Assembly: GCA_959018155.1 (NCBI GenBank)
Contig: CAUEKH010000084.1
Location: forward strand, 1-8,769
Direction: 5' to 3'
Length of the DNA: 8,769 nt
Source: an uncultured Hungatella sp.
Lineage (GTDB): Bacteria > Bacillota > Clostridia > Lachnospirales > Lachnospiraceae
Shown here piece by piece: positions 1 through 6,399 of the stretch. The notes under the pieces were generated by a model that was not told where the DNA came from, made no database searches, and worked only from the letters and a program-made list of their open reading frames with translations. The stretch's first letter is position 1. Each line of letters begins with the position of its first letter. Made by a program: the position numbers and the translations under genes.

Positions 1-615
1 GCAGCTCATGATCTTTTCCTCAGGAAGCCAAATGAAAATCTGATCGTCTGTCTCTCCGACAGCGGATACCATTTCAAAGGTCACCCCGTCGATGGTGCGG
101 GTGACGGCGTCCTCAGTATACACGGTTGTCGGCGGCAGGAAACAGTACACTCCGTCCCCGACAGGCTGTCCCTCCCTGGGGCCAAGTCCCTGGGTGATCA
201 GTTCTTCATCGGAGAGACCGTATCCGAACTGGCGGAATGTCCGCTTATTTAAAGCAGGAGCAATCCGGTCCGTGCCCTCTAACACCGGCCGTTTCGGAGA
301 AAATGCGATAATTTCCTCCACAGTATCCTTAAAAGCCCCGCTGCCGCCTCTGTGATCCGGATGGCCGTGGGTAAAGATAATGGTCTTTACCGGTTTCCCG
401 ATAGTCCGGTTCAGTTCCTCAAGAAGCCGTCCGGCCCTGGCGTCAGTATCCAGCGTATCAATTAAAATCAGGGATTCATCTCCCTCCACAATGGTACAGT
501 TGCTGTGTCCCCAGCCCACCGCGATACGGACACGATCCGAGATTGTGATTATCTGCTTTGGAAATGCGGTGGAATGGAATTCTTTCAGTCTTGCTTCAGC
601 ATCGTTTATCAACAT
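1..615 (-). CDS. Alkyl-sulfatase-type metallo-beta-lactamase fold hydrolase, 5' part (C-terminus outside window)
   Basis: Only the first 205 residues are present; the frame is still open at the left edge. Residues 83-88 read HGHPDH, directly after IIFT, and are followed by RGG: the zinc-binding HxHxDH motif of metallo-beta-lactamases. Before it are a typical strand, SLILIDT (48-54), and an N-terminal GWGHSNCTIVEG region. Near the right end, VGETDDQIFIWLPEEKIM (186-203) matches the segment before the next metal ligands in SdsA/BDS1-type alkyl sulfatases, which cleave alkyl sulfate esters to alcohol and sulfate. That subfamily carries dimerisation and SCP2-like domains further on, which cannot be checked here. 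There is no signal peptide, so it is probably cytoplasmic. The ATG was chosen because an AGAGAGGG ribosome binding site lies about 7 bases upstream and a good promoter lies behind that. It is transcribed divergently from the next gene. The fold is secure; the substrate is inferred. Confidence 0.85.
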   Translation of the reverse strand, partial: MLINDAEARLKEFHSTAFPKQIITISDRVRIAVGWGHSNCTIVEGDESLILIDTLDTDARAGRLLEELNRTIGKPVKTIIFTHGHPDHRGGSGAFKDTVEEIIAFSPKRPVLEGTDRIAPALNKRTFRQFGYGLSDEELITQGLGPREGQPVGDGVYCFLPPTTVYTEDAVTRTIDGVTFEMVSAVGETDDQIFIWLPEEKIMSC

Positions 616-663
616 AGAAATACCCTCTCTTTTTACAGCGGCAAAGCTGTTTTTATTTCCACT

Positions 664-692
664 ATTTTACCATAAAATCCTCCACTTTACAA
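664..692 (-). promoter_or_regulatory. Promoter of the metallo-beta-lactamase-fold gene
   Basis: Read on the minus strand, TTGTAA (687-692) and TAAAAT (664-669) are separated by exactly 17 bp, a good sigma-A arrangement. The -10 lies about 50 bases before the start codon at 615. The -35 overlaps that of the divergent promoter. Confidence 0.7.
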
Positions 693-715
693 ACAGAGAA
701 GCTGCCATGTATAAT
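686..715 (+). promoter_or_regulatory. Promoter of the 421-residue hypothetical gene
   Basis: A perfect -10 TATAAT lies at 710-715, with TTTACA at 686-691 as the -35 (18-bp spacer); shifted one base, TTACAA gives 17 bp. It lies 56 bases before the ATG at 772. The -35 bases are shared with the minus-strand promoter. Confidence 0.7.
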
Positions 716-771
716 GGTTCTCAGAAGAGAAGATAGCTGCACTGTGGCAGGAGCAGGAAAGGCGGAAAGAG

Positions 772-2037
772 ATGAGTATAGGATTTCAATGTCGCGCGGT
801 GGTTGAGGATAAAAAATTTGTAAAACAGATGATACAGATGCTGGGGGAAGAGAAACGGTATGAGGTCTGGCAGGAGGAAGATTATTTGCGGGTGGCCTTC
901 TGCCGCCTGGGTGATCTTTTTTTCCAGTTTGCCTCCGGGCTGGACGGGGAGATTCCGGCCCAGTTTCTGTACGTGGAATGTACCTCCAGCCTGGCGGGCG
1001 CGGGTTTTCATGCAGCCGCCATCCGTTTTACAGAAGAACTGGCGGCTGAGACGGGGCTGGAATTTGAAATCGAGGATGACACAGAATACAGTGAGGATCA
1101 CGATTTCGAGCGGATGAGGGAGGAACATTTTTACAGATGGCTGGAAAAGATGGTGGAACTGTGTAAGGAGAGGGAGGAAAAGAAGAAAGACTGGTCGTCG
1201 TTCGGACTTTGCTGGGATCTGGATCAGTATCAGCCGGAGGAGGTGCCGGGGTCCGTCTTCACCCCCTTTGGCCGCTTTTCGATTGTGAAGATGACGGGCC
1301 TGGTGGAACAGGAGGGGATCGCATCGTTCGCAAAAGAATTTTTTATCTGGAATGAGCCTGGAAGGGATGCCCGGTTTTACAGGAATACGGCTCTCAGCCT
1401 GATGTGGGAGGAATGCTGGTTCATGGACGGAAGCCGCAGTGAACGGGATGAGGAGATCAACGGGCGGATTCTCGACTGTTTAGAGAAAGCCCTGCTCCTG
1501 GATAGAACGCTTCCATTTCCTGTAAAAGAGTATGAAATGTTATGCCGGCTTAATGAGAAGGATCCGCGGGATCTGGCAGGTGTTTGCGCGTATGAACCGG
1601 ATTATCCCATCGGATACCGGAGGGGAAAGGTGCGTGAGAAATTAGGCAGTATGTCATTTACAGTCCCGGGCTGGTACTTGCGCGAATACGATGAGGATGA
1701 CTCCTCCCATAGCTGGTATGACGGATTGCAGACGGACTGGCATTCCATCAGAATCACGGCTTTTAAGAGCAAAGAAGAGAGCCCCGAAATTGCGGACCGG
1801 GTATTTGAAGGGACGGAAGGCGCGGCGGTGGACGGGAAAAATGGCTGCCTGACCTACCGGTTTGCTTATGCGGGCAGCGTCGAAGAACCCGGTGAGGAAT
1901 CGTACGTTCAGTATATCGGGGAGGTTGCCGGCGGATACCAGATTGCTTTTCTCACCTTATCATGTGAAAACCGGGATGACAGCTGGGCGGAGGAATTTTT
2001 CAAAAGCTTTCTCCATTCCCCGGAACCGGTGAAATAG
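772..2037 (+). CDS. Hypothetical soluble acidic protein, 421 residues
   Basis: I do not recognise this family and assign no function. The protein is rich in Glu, Asp, Trp, Tyr and Phe, has no signal peptide and no membrane segment, and is therefore probably cytoplasmic. Three regions can be seen: an N-terminal part (about 1-105) with alternating strands and helices; a highly charged helical linker (about 107-142) containing EREEKKKD; and the rest, whose C-terminal section (about 293-415) starts SMSFTVPGWYLREYDEDD and ends in a helix, WAEEFFKSFL. That C-terminal layout (lipid- or protein-binding beta sheet, then a final helix) loosely recalls PsbP/Mog1-like folds, but this is a guess. The ATG follows a purine-rich stretch with GGAAAGGCGG and lies downstream of a good promoter. 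Codon use resembles the neighbours, with no sign of recent transfer. It is a real gene: 421 codons with a promoter and upstream site in place. Confidence 0.85.
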   Translation: MSIGFQCRAVVEDKKFVKQMIQMLGEEKRYEVWQEEDYLRVAFCRLGDLFFQFASGLDGEIPAQFLYVECTSSLAGAGFHAAAIRFTEELAAETGLEFEIEDDTEYSEDHDFERMREEHFYRWLEKMVELCKEREEKKKDWSSFGLCWDLDQYQPEEVPGSVFTPFGRFSIVKMTGLVEQEGIASFAKEFFIWNEPGRDARFYRNTALSLMWEECWFMDGSRSERDEEINGRILDCLEKALLLDRTLPFPVKEYEMLCRLNEKDPRDLAGVCAYEPDYPIGYRRGKVREKLGSMSFTVPGWYLREYDEDDSSHSWYDGLQTDWHSIRITAFKSKEESPEIADRVFEGTEGAAVDGKNGCLTYRFAYAGSVEEPGEESYVQYIGEVAGGYQIAFLTLSCENRDDSWAEEFFKSFLHSPEPVK

Positions 2038-2061
2038 CAGACCGGACGGCAGCGGTACAGC

Positions 2062-2090
2062 ATGATAAAGCAGGAAGATCTGGTTATAAT
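2062..2090 (+). promoter_or_regulatory. Promoter of the VOC-family gene
   Basis: A perfect -10 TATAAT lies at 2085-2090. A weaker -35, ATGATA (4 of 6), sits at 2062-2067 with a 17-bp spacer. It is 37 bases before the ATG at 2128. No terminator is visible after the upstream gene, so read-through is also possible. Confidence 0.6.
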
Positions 2091-2127
2091 AGTTCCATCA
2101 TGGTAAAATCAAAGGAGGAATACGAAA

Positions 2128-2547
2128 ATGGAATTTACGCCGTATATCCATTTCAATGGAAGCTGCCGCGAGGCAGTGGAATTTTACGCAAAGGCCTTCG
2201 AGGCCGATCCGCCGAAGTTTCTGACGTTCGGGGAAGGCGGCGGCAATCCGGCGTGGCCCATGCCGGAAGAGGCAAAACACCTGATTATGCACGCGGAATT
2301 TTCCGTAAAAGGAAGGACGCTTCTGTTTTCCGATACATTTCCGGGAATGCCGTATGAACAGGGAAACAACGTTACCATCGCGGTAGCGCCGGAGGATGAG
2401 GAGACGGCAAAACGGATTTTTGACCAATTAAAGGAAGGCGGCAAAGTGGAGGTTGAACTGTCCAAAACGGACTGGAGCAGCTGCTACGGCTTCCTGACAG
2501 ACAGATATGGAATCGGATGGCAGATTAATGTGCTGAATCACTGCTGA
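2128..2547 (+). CDS. VOC superfamily protein, PhnB/YjdN-like
   Basis: This 139-residue single-domain protein belongs to the vicinal oxygen chelate (glyoxalase/bleomycin resistance) superfamily, in the PhnB-like branch often labelled '3-demethylubiquinone-9 3-methyltransferase domain'. Visible hallmarks are PYIHFNGSCREAVEFYAKAF (5-24), the HAEFSVKGRTLLFSDTFPG segment (55-73), the NVTIAV strand with an acidic stretch (81-92), the LKEGGKVEVEL segment (101-111), and the closing GFLTDRYGIGWQIN (121-134). The length is normal for the family. Despite the label, such proteins in anaerobes are not expected to make ubiquinone, and their substrates are mostly unknown. The start is decided by AAAGGAGG at 2111-2118, 9 bases before the ATG; an upstream ATG at 2100 is in another frame. 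It is soluble and cytoplasmic. It has its own promoter and a terminator directly downstream, so it can be expressed alone. Confidence 0.9.
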   Translation: MEFTPYIHFNGSCREAVEFYAKAFEADPPKFLTFGEGGGNPAWPMPEEAKHLIMHAEFSVKGRTLLFSDTFPGMPYEQGNNVTIAVAPEDEETAKRIFDQLKEGGKVEVELSKTDWSSCYGFLTDRYGIGWQINVLNHC

Positions 2548-2562
2548 TCTGCATCGCGAGAT

Positions 2563-2609
2563 AATCCGTGTCCCGCCCGGCCCCGGCCCTGGCGGTGGCA
2601 CGGATTTTT
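2563..2609 (+). terminator. Rho-independent terminator after the VOC gene
   Basis: AATCCGTG (2563-2570) pairs with CACGGATT (2599-2606). The stem continues inside through CCGCC/GGCGG with one wobble pair and one bulged base, and a run of T closes it at 2605-2609. It lies 15 bases after the VOC stop codon. Confidence 0.85.
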
Positions 2610-2614
2610 ACTTG

Positions 2615-2694
2615 AAGACGGTGACTTATGCGTTGAGCGTGCAGGTTATCATTTAAGACGGTGACTTATGTGCGGAGCGTGCAGGTTATCGTTT
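2615..2694. repeat. Two tandem copies of a 40-bp direct repeat
   Basis: Copy 1 is 2615-2654 and copy 2 is 2655-2694. They match at 36 of 40 positions: the differences are three within the four bases after the shared AAGACGGTGACTTATG, and one near the end. A further AAG follows at 2695. TTAT recurs at exact 20-bp steps (2626, 2646, 2666, 2686). The repeat lies between the VOC terminator and the MATE promoter. No reading frame or clear hairpin explains it. It could be a tandem protein-binding site or a neutral duplication. Confidence 0.85.
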
Positions 2695-2741
2695 AAGGGA
2701 TTTGGCGAAAACTTACTGATGAAAAGTATATTTTTTTAAAC

Positions 2742-2770
2742 TTTGCAAAGCTGTCGAACCGTGGTATGAT
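2742..2770 (+). promoter_or_regulatory. Promoter of the MATE-amidase operon, extended -10
   Basis: TGGTATGAT (2762-2770) is an extended -10. TTTGCA (2742-2747) is a modest -35 with a 17-bp spacer. The palindrome CTTTGCAAAG (2741-2750) covers the -35. The promoter lies 36 bases before the ATG at 2807. Confidence 0.65.
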
Positions 2771-2806
2771 AGATAGAAAATGTATCGGATAAAGGACTGA
2801 GATACC

Positions 2807-4177
2807 ATGTCAGACACGGCAAATGATTTTTCAAAAGGGAGTATTGTCTCGAATATTATGAAGCTGGCGGTTCCGATGACCCTGGCCCAGTTAATCAACG
2901 TACTGTATAACATTATTGACAGAATCTATATCGGACGCATTCCGGAACATGCGACTCTGGCGCTGACGGGACTGGGGCTGTGCCTTCCCATCATCTCCAT
3001 GGTGATCGCGTTTGCCAACCTTTTCGGCATGGGAGGCGCGCCGTTGTGCTCTATCGAGCGCGGCCGCGGAAACCGGGAAGAGGCGGAAACGATTATGGGA
3101 AATTCCTTCATTCTGATGGTGATTTTCGGGGTTCTGCTCACCGCGCTGGGGCTGGCGTTCAAGAAGCCCATGCTGTATTTATTTGGGGCAAGCGATCGGA
3201 CCTATCCTTATGCGGATCAGTATATCAGTATTTACCTTCTGGGGAGTATTTTCGTGATGATCGGGCTTGGGATGAACAGCTTCATCAATTCCCAGGGGTT
3301 CGGCACCATTGGCATGATGACCGTGCTGCTGGGAGCCGGCGCCAATATCATTCTCGACCCCATATTTATTTTTACCTTTCATATGGGGGTCAGGGGAGCG
3401 GCGCTTGCCACCATCATTTCCCAGATGCTTTCCGCTGTATGGATTGTGAAATTCCTCACCGGAAAGAAGGCGATTCTGAAGCTGAAACCGCAGGCGTTCC
3501 GTCTGAAGAAGAGCCGGGTGAAGAGTATCGTGGCCCTCGGCATGTCGGGATTTACCATGTCCATCACCAACAGTTCGGTACAGATTATGTACAATGCGTC
3601 TCTGCAGCATTACGGGGGCGATTTATACGTGGGAATAATGACGGTCATCAATTCGGTCCGGGAAATTATCTCCATGCCGGTCAACGGGCTGACCAACAGC
3701 GCGCAGCCGGTGATGGGATTTAATTATGGAGCGGGAGAGTATAAGCGGGTGAAGCGCGCCATCGTGTTTATTTCCGTGGTTTCCATTGCGTATACAACTG
3801 TGATGTGGCTCTTTGTCCACGGCTTTCCCGAGTTTTTTATCCGCATTTTCAATCAGGATGAGGAACTGGTAAGGGCAGGAATTCCAGCCATGAGGATCTA
3901 CTATTTTGGATTCTTCATGATGTCCCTGCAATTTGCGGGACAGTCTGTGTTCGTGGCCCTTGGCAAGGCAAAAAACGCCGTGTTCTTTTCCATATTCCGC
4001 AAGGTCATTATCGTAATTCCACTGATTCTCATACTGCCCCTGCTTCTTGGCATCGGGACGGATGGCGTGCTCATGGCAGAACCGGTGTCCAATTTTATTG
4101 GCGGCGGCGCCTGCTTCCTTACCATGCTTCTCACGGTGTGGCCGGAACTCAGTGGTAAAAAGAAAGGGGAAAAATAA
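2807..4177 (+). CDS. MATE family efflux transporter
   Basis: This is a 456-residue multidrug and toxic compound extrusion protein, an inner-membrane carrier that exports cationic or other small molecules in exchange for Na+ or H+. The length and about twelve hydrophobic segments are typical. The N-terminus (GSIVSNIMKLAVPMTLAQLI, 11-30, followed by NVLYNIIDRIYIG) is the usual first-helix signature of clostridial MATE proteins of the MepA/DinF-like type. NIILDPIFIF (180-189) closes the first half, and QPVMGFNYGAG (300-310) is the equivalent conserved segment of the second half. The charged loop around 218-240 separates the two six-helix bundles, and the tail SGKKKGEK is basic. The start follows an AAAGGA site about 10 bases upstream and an extended -10 promoter. 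Two bases separate its stop from the amide hydrolase gene, so co-expression is expected. The exported substrate cannot be read from the sequence. Confidence 0.93.
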   Translation: MSDTANDFSKGSIVSNIMKLAVPMTLAQLINVLYNIIDRIYIGRIPEHATLALTGLGLCLPIISMVIAFANLFGMGGAPLCSIERGRGNREEAETIMGNSFILMVIFGVLLTALGLAFKKPMLYLFGASDRTYPYADQYISIYLLGSIFVMIGLGMNSFINSQGFGTIGMMTVLLGAGANIILDPIFIFTFHMGVRGAALATIISQMLSAVWIVKFLTGKKAILKLKPQAFRLKKSRVKSIVALGMSGFTMSITNSSVQIMYNASLQHYGGDLYVGIMTVINSVREIISMPVNGLTNSAQPVMGFNYGAGEYKRVKRAIVFISVVSIAYTTVMWLFVHGFPEFFIRIFNQDEELVRAGIPAMRIYYFGFFMMSLQFAGQSVFVALGKAKNAVFFSIFRKVIIVIPLILILPLLLGIGTDGVLMAEPVSNFIGGGACFLTMLLTVWPELSGKKKGEK

Positions 4178-4179
4178 AT

Positions 4180-5091
4180 ATGCTGACCATTACAAAAGAA
4201 TTTATTACAAACAGTCTTTCCAGAGAGCATCGCCCGTGCGCGACGGCCAGGTCCGGGGAGACGGTGGTGTTTGAGACATACGACTGTTTTACCAATCAGT
4301 TTCTTCCTGAGGAGGCGACCTTTGAAAATGTGGTGAGGAAGCCGGGAAATCCGGCGACCGGCCCGCTTTATATCGAAGGGGCGCAGCCGGGCGATATGTT
4401 GAGAGTCGAGATACTCGATATCGAACTGGGACCGGTGGGAATCGTCATGCTGGGCCCGGACAGCGGAAGTGAGCGGGAGGAGTTTCCGGAGAAAGTGTTA
4501 AAGCGAGTCCCGGTCAGAGATGGGAAGGCGTATTACGACGGGAAGGTGGAGATTCCGGTCGAGCCGATGATCGGCGTAATCGGCGTGGCGCCGGCCGGCG
4601 AGGGCGTTTCCACCATCACCCCCATGGATCACGGCGGAAATATGGACTGCACCATGATTAAGAAAGGCGCAGTTCTCTATCTCCCGGTATTTGTGGAGGG
4701 GGCCCTTCTCTCCATGGGAGATTTTCACGCCATCATGGGGGACGGCGAGGTGGAGGACTGCGGGCTGGAGATCGAAGGCCGCGCCACGGTCCGCCTCTCT
4801 GTTGTGAGAAATGAAAACTGCGTTCCATTTCCGATGATCGAGACGGAAGAGAAGCTGATTACCATAGCCTCCAGGAAAAATGTGGAGGATGCCTGGAGGG
4901 CCGCAACGAGGCAGATGTACGATTTTATGCGGGAGAAAATCGGGATGGATACAAAGGATGCCGGTATGCTTCTGACCATGACGGGCAATCTGATTATCTG
5001 CCAGACAGTAAATCCCATGAAAACGGTCCGTATGGAACTGCCGCGTTATATAACTGAGAGTTATGGCTTTCATTCGATATTTACCGCTTAA
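4180..5091 (+). CDS. Acetamidase/formamidase family amide hydrolase
   Basis: This 303-residue protein is of the FmdA/AmdA family, soluble metal-dependent enzymes that hydrolyse formamide, acetamide and similar short amides to ammonia and the carboxylic acid. Visible family signatures are NPATGPLYIEGAQPGDML (57-74), the DHGGNMDC segment (150-157), and LPVFVEGALLSMGDFHA (168-184) followed by IMGDGEVEDCGLEIEG. The length fits the short bacterial branch rather than the roughly 400-residue FmdA enzymes. There is no signal peptide, so it acts in the cytoplasm. The ATG sits two bases after the MATE stop codon, and its ribosome binding site (AAAGGGGA, near 4164-4170) lies inside the end of the MATE gene, so translation is probably coupled. 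The family is clear, but the natural amide is not. No terminator is seen in the bases after the stop codon, so transcripts may continue into ilvE. Confidence 0.9.
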   Translation: MLTITKEFITNSLSREHRPCATARSGETVVFETYDCFTNQFLPEEATFENVVRKPGNPATGPLYIEGAQPGDMLRVEILDIELGPVGIVMLGPDSGSEREEFPEKVLKRVPVRDGKAYYDGKVEIPVEPMIGVIGVAPAGEGVSTITPMDHGGNMDCTMIKKGAVLYLPVFVEGALLSMGDFHAIMGDGEVEDCGLEIEGRATVRLSVVRNENCVPFPMIETEEKLITIASRKNVEDAWRAATRQMYDFMREKIGMDTKDAGMLLTMTGNLIICQTVNPMKTVRMELPRYITESYGFHSIFTA

Positions 5092-5101
5092 GGAAAATGT
5101 C

Positions 5102-5130
5102 TTGACTTTTACTTTGAAAAGTATAATAAT
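5102..5130 (+). promoter_or_regulatory. Promoter of ilvE
   Basis: A strong -35, TTGACT (5102-5107), is followed by TATAATAAT (5122-5130). AATAAT at 5125-5130 gives a 17-bp spacer, while TATAAT at 5122-5127 gives only 14, so the first pairing is preferred. ACTTTT (5105-5110) and AAAAGT (5117-5122) form an inverted repeat within the promoter. Confidence 0.6.
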
Positions 5131-5175
5131 GAAAAAAATTAATAAGTACATCATGTAAGGAAAGAGGAAATACGT

Positions 5176-6201
5176 ATGGAAAAGAAAAATATTGACTGGG
5201 GAAATCTTGGTTTCGGATACGTACAGACAGAGAAGAGATACGTATCTAATTATAAAAATGGAGCGTGGGATGACGGTGTCCTGACTGAAGATGCAACGGT
5301 GGTGTTAAGCGAATGTGCCGGTGTCCTCCAGTATGCCCAGACTGTTTTTGAAGGGTTGAAGGCCTATACGACAGAGGATGGAAAGATCGTGACATTCCGC
5401 CCGGATTTAAATGCGGAACGTATGGTTTCATCCGCGGAGAGACTGGAGATGCCGGCATTTCCAAAGGAGAGATTTATTGATGCTGTGACGAAGACTGTGG
5501 CTGCCAATGCGGCTTACGTTCCGCCATACGGCAGCGGCGCAACCCTCTACATCAGACCGTATATGTTCGGAAGCAACCCGGTTATCGGGGTAAAACCGGC
5601 GGACGAGTATCAGTTCAGAGTTTTCACCACTCCGGTAGGACCGTATTTCAAGGGCGGCGTAAAGCCTCTTACCATCTGTGTCAGTGATTTCGACCGCGCG
5701 GCGCCACACGGAACGGGACATATCAAGGCAGGCCTTAACTATGCCATGAGCCTTCACGCGATTATGGAAGCACACCGCAATGGATTCGATGAGAACATGT
5801 ACTTAGACCCGGCGACCCGCTCGAAAGTGGAGGAGACGGGCGGCGCGAACTTCCTGTTCGTGACGAAGGACGGTAAGGTGGTTACACCGAAGTCTGACAG
5901 TATTCTGCCATCCATCACACGCCGTTCCCTGCTCTATGTTGCGAAGGAGTATTTAGGACTGGAAGTAGAAGAGCGCGAGGTTTACTTTGATGAACTGAAG
6001 GATTTTGCGGAGTGCGGCCTCTGCGGAACAGCGGCGGTGATCTCTCCGGTTGGCAGGATTGTGGATCACGGCAGGGAAATCTGCCTTCCAAGCGGCATGA
6101 ACGAGATGGGTGAAGTAACGAAGAAGCTTTACGAGACGCTGACCGGTATTCAGATGGGACGTCTGGAAGCACCGGAAGGCTGGATCCACGTGATCGAATA
6201 A
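5176..6201 (+). CDS. ilvE: Branched-chain amino acid aminotransferase (PLP fold type IV)
   Basis: This cytoplasmic pyridoxal-phosphate enzyme swaps the amino group between glutamate and the 2-oxo acids of leucine, isoleucine and valine; it is the last step of their synthesis and the first of their breakdown. At 341 residues it has the usual length of the longer (BCAT group II) bacterial form. Seen in order: the N-terminal WGNLGFGYVQT (8-18); QYAQTVFEGLKAY (52-64), the substrate-side signature; YIRPYMFGS (125-133); GHIKAGLNYA (181-190), whose Lys184 should form the Schiff base with PLP; EETGGANFLFV (219-229), carrying the cofactor-binding Glu; and CGLCGTAAVISPVG (280-293). A GGAAAGAGG site about 8 bases upstream supports the ATG. 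It has its own promoter and a strong terminator, so it can be expressed as a single gene, though read-through from the amidase operon is possible. No T-box or other leader structure fits in the 84-base gap. Confidence 0.96.
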   Translation: MEKKNIDWGNLGFGYVQTEKRYVSNYKNGAWDDGVLTEDATVVLSECAGVLQYAQTVFEGLKAYTTEDGKIVTFRPDLNAERMVSSAERLEMPAFPKERFIDAVTKTVAANAAYVPPYGSGATLYIRPYMFGSNPVIGVKPADEYQFRVFTTPVGPYFKGGVKPLTICVSDFDRAAPHGTGHIKAGLNYAMSLHAIMEAHRNGFDENMYLDPATRSKVEETGGANFLFVTKDGKVVTPKSDSILPSITRRSLLYVAKEYLGLEVEEREVYFDELKDFAECGLCGTAAVISPVGRIVDHGREICLPSGMNEMGEVTKKLYETLTGIQMGRLEAPEGWIHVIE

Positions 6202-6271
6202 ACAGTCTGGCGTCAGTAAGGGACAGAAATTAAGCGGTTCATGAAAAGGCGCAGCAAAACAGAGATTACAG

Positions 6272-6318
6272 ATACGGCAGCCACAGGAGAAAGAGGAATC
6301 CGTGGCTGCCGTATTTTG
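6272..6318 (+). terminator. Rho-independent terminator after ilvE
   Basis: ATACGGCAGCCAC (6272-6284) and GTGGCTGCCGTAT (6302-6314) form a perfect 13-bp stem, extended inside by GGA/TCC past one bulged base. A short TTTT tract follows at 6314-6317. It lies about 70 bases after the ilvE stop. The near-symmetric stem could act in both directions, but the only gene facing it is ilvE. Confidence 0.85.
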
Positions 6319-6349
6319 CGGGTACAGCGCCGGAAAATACGGTATTATA

Positions 6350-6358
6350 TGGTATGAT
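6350..6358 (+). promoter_or_regulatory. Candidate extended -10 element upstream of the AEC carrier
   Basis: TGGTATGAT is the same extended -10 as in the MATE promoter, but no good -35 lies at the right distance (position 6330 reads CCGGAA). An AATAC-G-GTATT inverted repeat (about 6336-6346) lies just before it. It would give a leader of about 90 bases. Confidence 0.4.
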
Positions 6359-6370
6359 GTGAATTTTTAC

Positions 6371-6399
6371 TTTACAAATAAAGCTTTGCGGGTTACGAT
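6371..6399 (+). promoter_or_regulatory. Candidate promoter of the AEC-symporter operon
   Basis: TTTACA (6371-6376) and TACGAT (6394-6399) are 17 bp apart. The -35 matches 5 of 6 and the -10 matches 4 of 6. It lies 55 bases before the ATG at 6455. The palindrome at 6417-6426 would fall just after the transcription start. Confidence 0.5.

Noticed and set aside
721..1128. Minus-strand frame of 135 codons opposite the 421-residue gene
   Set aside because: It overlaps the N-terminal part of a well-supported plus-strand gene and its composition looks like an antisense shadow.
2615..2694. CRISPR array or riboswitch at the 40-bp repeat
   Set aside because: The copies are directly abutting with no unique spacers and there are only two, so it is not CRISPR. 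No stable hairpin pattern of a known riboswitch was seen, and the repeat lies upstream of the promoter.
2980..3723. Plus-strand frame of 247 codons inside the MATE gene
   Set aside because: It is an out-of-frame shadow of the MATE coding sequence, with an Arg/His/Gly-rich product and no ribosome binding site.
5102..5127. CodY box in the ilvE promoter
   Set aside because: The best alignment to the AATTTTC-N-GAAAATT consensus has about six mismatches, too weak to claim.
4498..5154. Minus-strand frame of 218 codons opposite the amide hydrolase
   Set aside because: The plus strand carries clear family motifs over the whole stretch; the antisense product is His-rich, low in recognisable structure, and its start lies in the ilvE promoter.
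6241..6359. Short reading frame starting ATGAAAAGGCGC after ilvE
   Set aside because: There is no ribosome binding site in the preceding bases, and the frame runs straight through the terminator hairpin.
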